A stretch of 43,109 nucleotides of DNA from JBBQXK01 sp038209775 (GCA_038209775.1 JBBQXK010000030.1:1-43109); one strand, 5' to 3'; numbered from the stretch's first letter, positions 1-9,071 are shown. Numbers and translations: made by a program. The notes: a model not told the origin generated them from the letters alone.

Positions 1-44
1 CCCCAATTCGGGGGGGGGGGCCGGGGGGCCCACCCCCCCCCCGC
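1..44. other. G/C homopolymer edge of the window
   Basis: The first 44 bases are almost only runs of G and C: 11 G, then 6 G, then about 10 C. No reading frame or motif is visible. Such runs at the very end of a contig are often low-quality or collapsed sequence, so I draw no biological conclusion beyond its being downstream of the potD stop codon. Confidence 0.5.
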
Positions 45-72
45 GGATGCGCCGCCATCAGGCGGCGCATCC
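45..72 (-). terminator. Inverted repeat after potD, probable terminator
   Basis: A perfect 12-bp stem, GGATGCGCCGCC (45-56) and GGCGGCGCATCC (61-72), closes a 4-nt ATCA loop. It abuts the potD stop codon (73-75), where the minus-strand transcript should end. No U-run follows on the minus strand, but that side runs into the doubtful homopolymer edge. It could also act as an mRNA-stabilising 3' hairpin. Confidence 0.65.
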
Positions 73-1098
73 TCACTTCTGCAGGTCGGTCCAGATCGCG
101 GTGATATAGTCCTGCCCCTTGCCGGTGCAGGTTCCAAGGAACACGCCCTTGTCCGCCAGTTCCGCCGGAATCACGATTTCGGGTGCGTCCTTCATGTCTG
201 CGGGCATGAACGGGTCCGACCCGGCGATGCCGTTGGCATAGCGCGCATAGGCCGAAATCATCGCGGCATTCTCGGGATCCGCAATGAAATTCAAGAACTT
301 GTACGCGTTGTCTACGTTCTGCGCATCCGACAGCAACGTCACCTGATCCATCCACAGGATGAACCCTTCCTTGGGATAGCCGTACTTGATGTCCGGGTTC
401 TGCAACCGCGCACGGAACATCGCGCCATTCCAGTAAAGCGAGGCCATGACGTCATTGGCCGCCATCTTTTCGGTCATGCTGTAGTCCATCGACTGCCATT
501 TCGGCTTGGCTTCGACCAGCTTGTCACGCACCTTCCTCATCAGTTCTGCATCATCCGAACAGGGCTGGCCCCCCATGTACATCGTCGCCAGTGCCAGCAC
601 GTCATTCATCTCGGGCGTCACGTTTACCTTACCGATCAGTTCGGGTGGTGGGTCGAGGAAGATCGCACTGGTGTTTATGTCGCCGGAATACGCGGTCTGG
701 TTGACCCCCATGCCCGTCGTGCCCCACTGCCACGGGACCGAGAACTTGCGGCCCGGGTCGTAATCCACATTCATCCACTCGGGTGAGATGTTGGGATGAT
801 TGGGAATTTTCGAAAGGTCCAGCTCCTGGATCAGCCCCTTTTCCCTGAAGATCGTCACATAGTTGGCCGAAGGCACCACCAGATCAAACCCGTGCCCACC
901 GGCCTCGATCTTGGCCAGGGCGGTGTCATTGCTGTCATAATCGGTCACCGTCACATCGATGCCGGTCTCCTTCTCGAACTTCTCGATCAGCGCGGCGCTG
1001 GTGTAATCGCCCCAGTTGTACAGTTGCAGCACACCCTCGGCCTGGGCCATGCCCGCGAACAACAGCGGCAGTGCGGTGGCGGTCAGTAGTCGCTTCAT
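73..1098 (-). CDS. potD: Polyamine-type ABC transporter substrate-binding protein (PotD/PotF family)
   Basis: This 341-residue periplasmic solute-binding protein captures spermidine/putrescine-type substrates and delivers them to the PotB/PotC permease. Residues 1-20 form a Sec signal peptide ending AQA before EG. LYNWGDY (26-32) is the usual N-terminal motif of PotD/PotF proteins, and the length matches the family. It is the last gene of the minus-strand set potA-potB-potC-potD, 34 bp after potC, and is followed by a strong hairpin. The polyamine specificity comes from family resemblance; related proteins bind other cationic or opine-like compounds, so the exact ligand is open. Confidence 0.88.
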   Translation of the reverse strand: MKRLLTATALPLLFAGMAQAEGVLQLYNWGDYTSAALIEKFEKETGIDVTVTDYDSNDTALAKIEAGGHGFDLVVPSANYVTIFREKGLIQELDLSKIPNHPNISPEWMNVDYDPGRKFSVPWQWGTTGMGVNQTAYSGDINTSAIFLDPPPELIGKVNVTPEMNDVLALATMYMGGQPCSDDAELMRKVRDKLVEAKPKWQSMDYSMTEKMAANDVMASLYWNGAMFRARLQNPDIKYGYPKEGFILWMDQVTLLSDAQNVDNAYKFLNFIADPENAAMISAYARYANGIAGSDPFMPADMKDAPEIVIPAELADKGVFLGTCTGKGQDYITAIWTDLQK

Positions 1099-1132
1099 CG
1101 GTGTAACTCCCCGTAGGTTATTGGCAATCCGG

Positions 1133-1936
1133 TCAGTCCGGTTTGCGGGTCAAGAGAAAGAACGCAGTCAGCAGGATCACCGTCAACCCCAGAAGCAGGG
1201 TCGATACGGCGTAAACCTCGGTGGTGATCTGGCGGCGGATCTGGCCCAGCATGAAGGTGGGCAAGGTGTCCTGCCCCGCCGATTTGACGAACAACGTGAT
1301 GACCACATCATCCAGCGAGGTGACAAAGGCCAGCATCATCCCGGCAATCACCCCGGGCAGCAACAGCGGCAGCGTCACCCGCCGGAACGTCTGCCAGGGT
1401 GTCGCGTACAGATCGGCGGCGGCAGTTTCCAGCGTCAGGTCCATCCCCTCCAGCCGCGCCCGGATCGGAAGATAGGCAAAGGGGATGCAGAACGCCGAAT
1501 GGGCAAGGATAAGGTATCCCATGCCCTGATACCCGGTGGCAACCTTGATACCCGCGAACACGATCAACAGTGCCACGGCGGTGACGATCTCGGGCACCAT
1601 CAGGGGCTGGTTGATCGCCACATAGATGAAGGTCTGCCCCTTGAACGCCCGCCGGCGCGTGGTGCCAAGGGCGGCCATGGTCGCGACCGTGGTGGCGATC
1701 ACGGCGGCCGAGGTGGCCAGCACCAGCGACCGGATCGTCGCATCGCGGATCTGATCGTTGGCCCAGGCCGCAGCAAACCAATGCAGCGAAAAGCCCTGCC
1801 ATTCGGCCACCGACCGGCCCGCGTTGAACGAATAGACCACCAGCATCAGGATCGGCAGGTACAGGGCCACGAAGACCAGCATCGCGATGCTGGTGAACCC
1901 CGGCAGCCGCGCGGGGGAAAAGGCGCGCTCAGCCAT
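1133..1936 (-). CDS. potC: Polyamine-type ABC transporter permease, PotC-like
   Basis: Inner-membrane permease subunit of about 267 residues with roughly six hydrophobic helices. The cytoplasmic EAA loop that contacts the ATPase is visible near the C-terminal third: EAAADLYATPWQ followed by FRRVTLPLLLPG. I place the start at the ATG at 1936, which overlaps the potB stop codon by 8 nt, a typical arrangement for translational coupling; an in-frame upstream extension lies inside potB. With PotB it forms the transport channel for the substrate delivered by PotD. Being second of the two permease genes fits the usual PotABCD order. Confidence 0.88.
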   Translation of the reverse strand: MAERAFSPARLPGFTSIAMLVFVALYLPILMLVVYSFNAGRSVAEWQGFSLHWFAAAWANDQIRDATIRSLVLATSAAVIATTVATMAALGTTRRRAFKGQTFIYVAINQPLMVPEIVTAVALLIVFAGIKVATGYQGMGYLILAHSAFCIPFAYLPIRARLEGMDLTLETAAADLYATPWQTFRRVTLPLLLPGVIAGMMLAFVTSLDDVVITLFVKSAGQDTLPTFMLGQIRRQITTEVYAVSTLLLGLTVILLTAFFLLTRKPD

Positions 1937-2840
1937 GCCCCGTGCCCCCCCGGTTCGCGGCCCGCACATAGATCAGAAGCGCCGCCGTCACGATCACCAA
2001 CAGCATCACCGACAGCGACGCGCCAAGCGGCCAGTTGCGCCCCTGACCGAACTGCAACTCGATGAAATTGCCGATCATCATGTTCTTGCCGCCGCCCAGG
2101 ATGCGCGGCGTGACATAGGCGCCAAGGGCCGGCACGAACACCAGGATCGACCCCGCCACGATGCCCGGCTTGACAATCGGCACGATCACCCGGCGCAACA
2201 CCTGCCAGCGGCTGGCGTAAAGGTCATATCCCGCCTCCAGAAGCCGCATGTCAAAGCGGTCGATGGCGGCGAAGAGGGGCAGCACCATCAGCGGAAGGAA
2301 GACATAGGTCATCCCCAGAAACACCGCGAAATCGGTGTAGATGATGACCAGCGGTTGTGTGATCACGCCAAGGTACAACAGGATGCCGTTCAACAGCCCC
2401 TCGCCCCGGATGATCTCGTTGATCGCAAAGGTGCGGATCAGAAGGTTGGTCCAGAACGGAATGGTGATGAGGAACAGCCACAACGCCCGCTGGCGCGGCG
2501 GCCTTGTGGCGATGAACCAGGCGGTCGGAAAGCCCACGACAAAGGTGAAGAACGTGGTCTGCAGCGCCAGCCGGACCGACCGCCACAGGATCGTCAGATG
2601 CGCGTCGGCCAGCACCATGGTGTCGTCGAACACATCGCGGGTGAACAGGATGCCGACCCAGCCATCCCAACTGAACACCCACTCGACGTTGCCGTATTCG
2701 CCCGGCGTCAGGAACGAATAGACCAGCATCACCATCAGGGGCAGCATCGCGCCCGCCAACAGCACGACCAATGCCGGTGTCGACAAAAGCCAGCCATTGC
2801 GGTCGGCCTTCACGGCGGCGGCCTCTTCGGCAGCGCTCAT
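1929..2840 (-). CDS. potB: Polyamine-type ABC transporter permease, PotB-like
   Basis: Inner-membrane permease of about 303 residues, partner of PotC. It has an N-terminal transmembrane helix (LLSTPALVVLLAGAMLPLMV region), further helices, and an EAA-type loop (EAGYDLYASRWQ, then RRVIVPIVKPG). The start is the ATG at 2840, MSAAEEAAAVKADRNG, 4 nt after the potA stop. A longer frame reaching into potA starts with unrelated Arg/Trp-rich sequence and is not used. The 3' end overlaps potC by 8 nt. Substrate class is inferred from the neighbouring PotA and PotD. Confidence 0.88.
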   Translation of the reverse strand: MSAAEEAAAVKADRNGWLLSTPALVVLLAGAMLPLMVMLVYSFLTPGEYGNVEWVFSWDGWVGILFTRDVFDDTMVLADAHLTILWRSVRLALQTTFFTFVVGFPTAWFIATRPPRQRALWLFLITIPFWTNLLIRTFAINEIIRGEGLLNGILLYLGVITQPLVIIYTDFAVFLGMTYVFLPLMVLPLFAAIDRFDMRLLEAGYDLYASRWQVLRRVIVPIVKPGIVAGSILVFVPALGAYVTPRILGGGKNMMIGNFIELQFGQGRNWPLGASLSVMLLVIVTAALLIYVRAANRGGTGHG

Positions 2841-2844
2841 GCCG

Positions 2845-3912
2845 CTAATCCTCCAGCACTTGTGCGGCACCCGGCGCAAAGCGCAGGGCCACGGTTTGGC
2901 CGGGCATGAACTGCGCCTCGCCACCGACCGCACTTTGTACCCGCGCCACCACCTCGACCCCGTCCGACAGATGCAGGTGGCAATGCGTGTCGGTGCCGAA
3001 ATAGATGATGTCGGCCACTGTGGCCGGGATGGCACCCGCCTCGTCAGCCGCCACGATGCGCACCTGTTCGGGGCGCACGGCCACGGTCACGCGGCCGGCC
3101 TTGGGGGCGCCCCCGACCTCGACCGTGACGCCGCAGCCAAGGCGCGCGCCACCGGGGGCGGTGGTGGCGGGCAGGAAATTGGTCTCGCCGATAAAGCTTG
3201 CGACAAAGCGGTTCGACGGTTTGGTATAGATTTCGCGCGGGGTGCCCAATTGCTGGATGCGGCCCGCCGACATCACGCCGATCCGGTCGGACATGGTCAG
3301 CGCCTCTTCCTGATCGTGGGTGACGAACACAAAGGTGATCCCGGTCTCGTGCTGCAACCGTTTGAGTTCGATCTGCATTTCCTTGCGCAGCTTGAGGTCC
3401 AGCGCGGACAGCGGTTCGTCCAGAAGCAGCACCTTCGGCTTGGGTGCCAAGGCCCGCGCCAGTGCCACCCGCTGTTGCTGCCCGCCCGACAGTTGCGATG
3501 TCTTGCGCGTGGCCATGGCATCCAGCTTGACCAGTGCCAGCATCTCGGCAGTGCGGGCGGCGACCTCGGCCTTGGGGCGGCCCTGCATCATCAGGCCAAA
3601 CCCCACATTCTCGGCCACCGTCAGGTGCGGGAACAGCGCATAGGACTGGAACACCGTGTTCACCGGGCGCTTGTTCGGCGGCAGGTGGGTGATGTCCTGC
3701 CCGTCGAGCAATATCGTCCCCGAGGTGGGCGTCTCAAACCCCGCGATCAGGCGCAGCAGCGTGGTCTTGCCGCAGCCGGACGGGCCAAGCAGGGTAAAGA
3801 ACTCACCCTTGCGGATGGCGACACTTACGTTGTCCAGCGCGCGGACCGCCGATGCCCCTTGCCCGAACGCCTTGACGGCGTCGCGCGCCTCGATGGCCGT
3901 TTCTGCGGTCAC
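2845..3912 (-). CDS. potA: Polyamine-type ABC transporter ATP-binding protein
   Basis: This 355-residue cytoplasmic ATPase energises the PotBC permease. Visible motifs in order are Walker A GPSGCGKT (43-50), a Q-loop in VFQSYALFP (about 87-95), the ABC signature LSGGQQQR (141-148), Walker B VLLLDEP (161-167) and the H-loop histidine of VTHD (H199). Residues beyond about 240 form the C-terminal TOBE-like regulatory domain seen in PotA and other spermidine/Fe/maltose importers. It is the first of the four transporter genes and lies 62 bp downstream of the amidase gene on the same strand. Confidence 0.92.
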   Translation of the reverse strand: MTAETAIEARDAVKAFGQGASAVRALDNVSVAIRKGEFFTLLGPSGCGKTTLLRLIAGFETPTSGTILLDGQDITHLPPNKRPVNTVFQSYALFPHLTVAENVGFGLMMQGRPKAEVAARTAEMLALVKLDAMATRKTSQLSGGQQQRVALARALAPKPKVLLLDEPLSALDLKLRKEMQIELKRLQHETGITFVFVTHDQEEALTMSDRIGVMSAGRIQQLGTPREIYTKPSNRFVASFIGETNFLPATTAPGGARLGCGVTVEVGGAPKAGRVTVAVRPEQVRIVAADEAGAIPATVADIIYFGTDTHCHLHLSDGVEVVARVQSAVGGEAQFMPGQTVALRFAPGAAQVLED

Positions 3913-3974
3913 GTCATGCCCCCATGTGCCCCGGGTCAGAGGTTACGCGGCGGTTGACGCCGCTGTCCAGCCAT

Positions 3975-5393
3975 TCAGGCGATCAGGGGGGGCAGGCGGT
4001 GCGCCCAGGGGGCGGCGCGCTCAAGTTCCGCACAAAGTGCGATCAGGGTTTCGTCATCGCCGAAGGGGGTGGCAAGGTGGATGCCGATGGGCAGGCCATC
4101 GGCCTGACCAAGCGGAACCGATGCGGCGGGCTGGCCCGAGGCGTTGAAGACGGCGCAGAACGGGGAATAGCCGAACACACCTTCGGGGCCGATGCGGTAG
4201 CCTACATAATCATTGGTCTTATGGTCAAAGCGGCCGATGCGGGCGGGCGGTTCGGCAAGGGTGGCCGACAGGATCACGTCACAGTCATGGAACGCCGCCG
4301 CCATCTGCCGCCCGAAGGCATGGATTTCGCCAACCGCCTGAAGATACCGCGTGGGGTGCAGGGTTTCGGCATGGGCAAGTGCCCCGCGCCCCACCGGCTC
4401 AACCAGATCACCGATGGCCCGACCCCTGAGGGCGCTGCGGATCGACAGCGCCGTGCCGACTGCCACGATATCGGTCCAGGCCCGCATCATCATCGCCATA
4501 TCCGCCTTTGGCAGGCCGGGTTCGACATGGTGGCCAAGGTCTTGCAGAAGGTGGGCGGCGTCCAGCACCGCCTGGCGCACCTGCGGATGAACCGCCTCGC
4601 CGGTGAAGGTGGAACTGCAGAGCATCACCCGCAGCCGGCGCGGCGGGCGGCTGATCGCCTGCGCATGGCCATGGGCCAAGGGCGGGGCGGCATAGGGGGC
4701 ACCCGGGTCGGCGCCTTCGCAGGCGTCCAGCATCACCGCGGTGTCGCGGACCGACCGGGTCAGGAAGCCGTCAATCGCCATCCCGGCCCAGCCTTCGCCG
4801 GCATAGGGGCCGTCGGGCAGGCGGGCGCGGGTGGGCTTGAACCCGAACAACCCGCAAGAGGATGCGGGGATGCGCACCGATCCGCCGCCGTCCGACCCGT
4901 GTGCAAAGGGCACGATCCCCGCCGCCACCGCCGCCCCGGCCCCACCCGATGATCCGCCGGGCGTATGGTCAAGGTTCCAGGGGTTGCGCGTCGGGCCGCC
5001 ATAGACCGCCGCCTCGGTCGCAGGGCCGATCCCGCCCTCGGGGGCGGTTGTTCGGCCAAAGGTCACAACCCCCGTGGCGCGCATCCGCTCGAATATCGCC
5101 GAATCGCCGGCATAGCGGGTGTCGGCGAACAGACGTGACCCGTTGTGCGAAGAAAAGTCGCGCGCCTCGGCCCCCAGGTCCTTCAGCAGGAACGGCACCC
5201 CCCGGAACGGCCCCGGCGGCAGGCCCGCTGCAATTGTGCGCCGTGCGGCGTCCTCCTGGACAAGGACCACGGCATTCAGCGCGGGGTTCAGCCGTGCGGT
5301 CGCGGCAAGGGCTGCGTCCAGAAGTTCGGTGGCACTGGTCTGGCCGCTGGCCACAAGGGCCGCAAGGTCGGTCGCATCGGGCAGGGGGGGCAT
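3975..5393 (-). CDS. Amidase (amidase-signature family)
   Basis: Serine hydrolase of about 472 residues that cleaves a carboxylic amide. The Ser-cisSer-Lys triad is readable: Lys71 in PFLLKDLG, the cis-Ser in TPGGSSGG (148/149) and nucleophile Ser172 in GGGSVRIPAS. The start is the ATG at 5393, with AAGG 8 nt upstream on the minus strand; an in-frame extension of 20 residues looks unconserved. It lies just ahead of potABCD on the same strand, so the amidase may act on an imported amide or polyamine conjugate. That link is inference; the family includes acylamidases, GatA-like proteins and indoleacetamide hydrolases, and the substrate cannot be read from sequence. GatB/GatC are not adjacent, which argues against GatA. 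Confidence 0.85.
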   Translation of the reverse strand: MPPLPDATDLAALVASGQTSATELLDAALAATARLNPALNAVVLVQEDAARRTIAAGLPPGPFRGVPFLLKDLGAEARDFSSHNGSRLFADTRYAGDSAIFERMRATGVVTFGRTTAPEGGIGPATEAAVYGGPTRNPWNLDHTPGGSSGGAGAAVAAGIVPFAHGSDGGGSVRIPASSCGLFGFKPTRARLPDGPYAGEGWAGMAIDGFLTRSVRDTAVMLDACEGADPGAPYAAPPLAHGHAQAISRPPRRLRVMLCSSTFTGEAVHPQVRQAVLDAAHLLQDLGHHVEPGLPKADMAMMMRAWTDIVAVGTALSIRSALRGRAIGDLVEPVGRGALAHAETLHPTRYLQAVGEIHAFGRQMAAAFHDCDVILSATLAEPPARIGRFDHKTNDYVGYRIGPEGVFGYSPFCAVFNASGQPAASVPLGQADGLPIGIHLATPFGDDETLIALCAELERAAPWAHRLPPLIA

Positions 5394-5500
5394 CGGGGTT
5401 ACCTTGTTTGCAGGGTTGGCGGTAGATTGGCGCTGACCGGGGCGGGGGTCCACCCCCTTGCGGCTTTTGCGGGCTGCTTTCCTGCCGATCCGTGTGGCTT

Positions 5501-7279
5501 CTATGCCGCCCCGGCCTGCGGTGCGGTCAGGATGGATGACAGCGTGGTGGCGATGCGCTCGGGGGTGATCGGTTTCGCCAGATATCCATCACACCCCGCC
5601 GCCAGATAATGGCCGCGCCGGACATCGCCTGTATCGGCGGTCATCGCCACCACCTTGACGCGCGCAACTGGGCCTTCCATCGCGCGGATCCGCGCCAGCG
5701 TGGCCAGACCGTCAAGCCCCGGCATGTTCATGTCCAGAAACACCACATCGAAGGCAGTCGCGCCCAGTTGTTCCAGTGCAGCAGCCCCGCTGTCAGCCTC
5801 AAACCCCTCAGCCCCGACAAGGCGCAGGCAACTGATCGCGACCAGCCGGTTGGTGGCGATGTCATCCACCACCAGAACGCGGGGCAGGGGGCCGGACGGC
5901 GGCGCCACCGGCAGGGTACGGATCGCGGGCGTGGGGGCCATGGCGGTATCCGGCGCGGGCCCCAATGCCAGCGTCAGCCGGAACACGGCACCGCGCCCAT
6001 CCGCACCCGGCGGCTCCAGCACCACATCGCCACCCATGGCCCGCGCGAGTGACCGGGCAATCGACAGGCCCAACCCTTGCCCCTGCTGCGTGCCTTCGGG
6101 CTGGGGCCCGCTTAGCCGGGCAAACGGCTCGAACAACACGCCACGCAGGGCCTCGGGCACGCCCGGGCCATCGTCGGCCACGACAAGGTCCAGCATCGCC
6201 CCCCCGTCTGGTGCCACCGCCCGCACCGCCCGCACCCGCACCGTGGCCCCCTGACCATGCCGCAGCGCATTTGACACAAGGTTGGACAGGCACTGCCGGA
6301 ACCGTTGCCGGTCGAAAACGGCGGGCTCTGACAGGGCCGGGTCAAGGGTCATCGCCATTGGCACACCCATGTCCTCGCTGCCATGGCGGAACAGAAGGGC
6401 GGTCGCGGCAATCTCATCGGCGGGGTTGCCCACGACCGGACGGATCGTCAGACGCCCGTCGCGGGCCGCAGAGATGTCAAGAATGTCGTCGAGGATCACG
6501 CTCAGCCCCTCGGCCGACGCCACCAGCACGCCCAGCCTTGCCCGCGCCTCGGGCGATGCCGCCCCGGCCAGTTCCGCGTGGCCCATCCCGAGGATGCCGT
6601 TCAGGGGGGTGCGCAATTCGTGGCTGATCGTCGCCAGCAGCCGGTCCTTTGCCGCGTTCGCCGCGCGCGCAGCGGCGCTGCCTGCGGCCGATTCGCTGTG
6701 CAGCCGGTTGTTGGCCACCATCGCCGCCAGACAATAGACAATCGTCACCAACCCGCAAACCGTGGTGATCAGCAGTTCGGGCAGCGCCATGCGCGGCAGC
6801 CAGTAGGCCGCGTTCGACCCCAACAGCAGGACCGCAACCGCCGCCCCCCCCGCCAGCCCCTGCGGCAGATGCACCGACCGAACCGTCGCGAGGTGCATCA
6901 TCGTGCTGGCCATCAGCCCCACCGCCAGCGACTTGGCAAAGGCGTTCTCGTCATGCCACATCAGCGCCGGGGGCGTGGCAAAGCAGGCCTCGATCACGAA
7001 AACGCAGGCGATCAGGAGGTAACGGCGGGGGCGTGACCCTGCCAGAATGTCAAGGTCACGGTACTGCCGGTAATACACGATCTCGGCTGCAATGCTGACC
7101 GTTGCCAGCGGCAGGATGACCCAGGCCGGCAGGTACAAAAGCCCCATCGCATAGGCCAGCCCCGTGGCGATCAGGCGTATCCCCGTTTCCTGCTGCCACA
7201 ACTGGTACTGGCGCCGCAGTTCATCGCGCAGGCGCGCCACCTCGGCGGCGTCCTTGGGCCGGGGGCGGGGGGTGATCAT
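5501..7279 (-). CDS. Membrane hybrid histidine kinase with receiver domain
   Basis: Sensor kinase of about 592 residues. The N-terminal half has five or six hydrophobic segments with no recognisable periplasmic sensor domain. A HisKA region follows with the phosphoacceptor histidine in ISHELRTPLNG (H220), then an HATPase_c domain: N-box LSNLVSNALRHG, G1 ADDGPGVP, F-box LFEPFARL and G2 GQGLGLSIA. The C-terminal receiver domain carries VLVVDD and the phosphoacceptor Asp in FLDMNMPG (D516), plus the conserved KP near the end. I chose the ATG at 7279 because AGAGGA precedes it by 4 nt; a TTG 27 nt upstream is possible. No response-regulator gene is adjacent, so its output partner, probably an Hpt protein or regulator elsewhere, is unknown. 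Confidence 0.9.
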   Translation of the reverse strand: MITPRPRPKDAAEVARLRDELRRQYQLWQQETGIRLIATGLAYAMGLLYLPAWVILPLATVSIAAEIVYYRQYRDLDILAGSRPRRYLLIACVFVIEACFATPPALMWHDENAFAKSLAVGLMASTMMHLATVRSVHLPQGLAGGAAVAVLLLGSNAAYWLPRMALPELLITTVCGLVTIVYCLAAMVANNRLHSESAAGSAAARAANAAKDRLLATISHELRTPLNGILGMGHAELAGAASPEARARLGVLVASAEGLSVILDDILDISAARDGRLTIRPVVGNPADEIAATALLFRHGSEDMGVPMAMTLDPALSEPAVFDRQRFRQCLSNLVSNALRHGQGATVRVRAVRAVAPDGGAMLDLVVADDGPGVPEALRGVLFEPFARLSGPQPEGTQQGQGLGLSIARSLARAMGGDVVLEPPGADGRGAVFRLTLALGPAPDTAMAPTPAIRTLPVAPPSGPLPRVLVVDDIATNRLVAISCLRLVGAEGFEADSGAAALEQLGATAFDVVFLDMNMPGLDGLATLARIRAMEGPVARVKVVAMTADTGDVRRGHYLAAGCDGYLAKPITPERIATTLSSILTAPQAGAA

Positions 7280-7354
7280 GCGGTCCTCTGCTGGCACATG
7301 CCACAAATGCAGCCTGCGACGGATGCAAAGGTCAAGCGATTCCCCCCTGTGCGG

Positions 7355-7687
7355 TCAGCGTGCCGGTACAAGGATCGGCACGTCCTGCTGCAGCCTGCCG
7401 TCCGGCGCAAAGATCAGGATGCGCCCGGTCCCGTCCGCCGCAGTCGCCACCACGCCAGTCCATCCCTGTCCCCACGTCACCGCACCCGCCCGCATCCCAT
7501 GAGGCAAGGTGACCTCTGGCGGCAGCACTGGCCCCGCTGCCCTGCCAAAGGTTTCCGGGATGCGGGTGACAAGCACCGCGACCACGGTTATCACCCCGCC
7601 AATCATGGTGAGCGTCAACAGGATCACCAGCCATTTGAGAAACCGAAGGCTGGGCGGAAGCCCATCCGTTGCCGGAGCCTGATCCAT
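7355..7687 (-). CDS. Small membrane protein, DUF6476-like
   Basis: A 110-residue protein with one strong transmembrane helix (about residues 17-40: LVILLTLTMIGGVITVVAVLV) followed by a roughly 65-residue soluble tail with a beta-rich look (GRILIFAPDGRLQQDV). It resembles the DUF6476 family that I recall as neighbouring the rluA/rluD gene in Rhodobacteraceae; function is unknown. The start codon is the ATG at 7687, preceded by GGGGGGAA. It overlaps by two bases the divergent start codon of the pseudouridine synthase at 7686, so the 5' signals of each gene must lie inside the other. Confidence 0.75.
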   Translation of the reverse strand: MDQAPATDGLPPSLRFLKWLVILLTLTMIGGVITVVAVLVTRIPETFGRAAGPVLPPEVTLPHGMRAGAVTWGQGWTGVVATAADGTGRILIFAPDGRLQQDVPILVPAR

Positions 7688-8738
7688 GTTCCCCCCATCC
7701 GACCCGTCCGACGGTGTCATCCACGTCACCCTGGGGCAAGATGCCCCCGACCGTCTGGATAAGGCACTGGCCCGCGCCGTGCCAGAGGCGGCGGAGTTGT
7801 CGCGCACAAGGCTGATGCGGATGATCGCCGAGGGTGCCGTCAGTCTGGGCGGCCTGCCCGTGACCGACCCCAAGGCGCGGGTGCAGGCAGGGCAGGTCTA
7901 CGCCCTGCGCCTTGACCCCCCTGCCGAGACGGAAACGCTGGCCGAAGCGATCCCCCTGATGGTGGTGCATGAGGATGCCGATCTGATCGTGATCGACAAA
8001 CCGGCCGGCATGGTGGTGCATCCCGCCCCCGGCAGCCCCTCGGGTACGCTGGTGAATGCGCTTCTGGCCCATTGCGGCGATACGCTTTCGGGGGTGGGGG
8101 GGCAGCGCCGGCCGGGCATCGTCCATCGCATCGACAAGGATACGACCGGGCTTCTGGTGGTGGCCAAGTCCGACCGTGCGCACCACGGGTTGGCGGCGCA
8201 GTTCGAGGCGCATACCGTCAACCGCCGCTATCTTGCCGTTTGCCACGGCGTGCCCGACGCCGCCGACCCCCGCCTGCGCGGCCAGCGCGGTGTCGGGTTC
8301 GAGGCGGGCGCTGTCATCCGCATCGCGACCGGCCTCGACCGCCACCGCACCGACCGGCAGCGTCAGGCCGTGGTGGCCGACGGGGCCGGGCGCCATGCGG
8401 TGACGCGGGTGCGGGTGACCGAGGGGTTTGCCGGCGTGGCGTCGCTGGTCGAATGCTGGCTTGAGACGGGACGGACGCATCAGATCCGGGTTCACATGGC
8501 GCATGCAGGCCACGGCCTTCTGGGCGATCCGGTCTACGGCGGCCCGCGTCGGCTGTCGTCCCGTGTGGTGGGGGCAGAGGCGGCGGACATCGGCAACAGC
8601 TTTCCAAGGCAGGCGCTGCACGCCGCCACGCTGGGGTTCACCCATCCGGTGACAGGCCGGGTGATGGAGTTCGCGGCCCCCCTGCCACCCGACTTGGCCG
8701 CGCTGATTGCGGCGTTGCGGGCGGGTTTCGAGGGGTAG
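7686..8738 (+). CDS. RluA-family 23S rRNA pseudouridine synthase, RluD-like
   Basis: A 350-residue enzyme that isomerises uridine to pseudouridine in RNA. An S4-type RNA-binding region covers about residues 14-80 (DRLDKALARAVPE and SLGGLPVTDPKARVQAGQVY). The catalytic motif HRIDKDTTGLLVVAK holds the essential Asp (D150), and the KDTTG form is closest to RluD, which modifies helix 69 of 23S rRNA. Near the C-terminus, ETGRTHQIRVHMAHAGH is the second family hallmark. GGAG lies 8 nt before the ATG and sits inside the divergent small membrane-protein gene. Whether it is RluD or a generic RluA-family enzyme is not certain. Confidence 0.9.
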   Translation: MFPPSDPSDGVIHVTLGQDAPDRLDKALARAVPEAAELSRTRLMRMIAEGAVSLGGLPVTDPKARVQAGQVYALRLDPPAETETLAEAIPLMVVHEDADLIVIDKPAGMVVHPAPGSPSGTLVNALLAHCGDTLSGVGGQRRPGIVHRIDKDTTGLLVVAKSDRAHHGLAAQFEAHTVNRRYLAVCHGVPDAADPRLRGQRGVGFEAGAVIRIATGLDRHRTDRQRQAVVADGAGRHAVTRVRVTEGFAGVASLVECWLETGRTHQIRVHMAHAGHGLLGDPVYGGPRRLSSRVVGAEAADIGNSFPRQALHAATLGFTHPVTGRVMEFAAPLPPDLAALIAALRAGFEG

Positions 8739-8986
8739 GGCGCGGGTCCGTGCCGCTTGCCTGTCTGGCGAAGCGGATAGTCCAGATAGCTTTGCGATAC
8801 GTTGCGTAAGCTGGCCACGGACGCCAAGCATCACACAGAACAGGAAATCGCCACGCGTCGCCGGGTCATCAGCGCGTGGAGGACAAATCGCCAGCCTCGT
8901 GGGCTGTGGAACGCTTCCCGTGACACGACGCGAGCAGCCCGTGCGCGATCGGGCACACTTCAGGTCTTTGTATCAGATGCTGAATT
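8739..8986. other. Intergenic region without recognised genes
   Basis: About 250 bases separate the pseudouridine synthase stop from the 3' end of tRNA-Asn. Both transcripts converge here. I see no coding sequence with a credible start, no clear terminator with a U-run and no repeat. In related genomes rpoH often follows this synthase; it is not here. Confidence 0.5.
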
Positions 8987-9061
8987 TGGCTCCGGCGGTA
9001 GGGATCGAACCTACGACCAATTGATTAACAGTCAACTGCTCTACCGCTGAGCTACGCCGGA
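8987..9061 (-). tRNA. tRNA-Asn (anticodon GTT), CCA encoded
   Basis: Read on the minus strand, the 75-nt sequence folds as a canonical cloverleaf. The acceptor stem is TCCGGCG with CGCCGGA. The D-arm is GCTC...GAGC. The anticodon stem is GTTGA/TCAAT around the loop CTGTTAA (anticodon GTT). The T-arm is GTAGG-TTCGATC-CCTAC. The discriminator is G (8990) followed by an encoded CCA (8989-8987). No intron or unusual base is visible. Confidence 0.97.
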
Positions 9062-9071
9062 ACACGGGGGG

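Noticed and set aside
7332..8834. A 500-codon open frame on the minus strand
   Set aside because: It is antisense to the well-supported pseudouridine synthase, with a His/Arg/Gly-rich, non-conserved translation.
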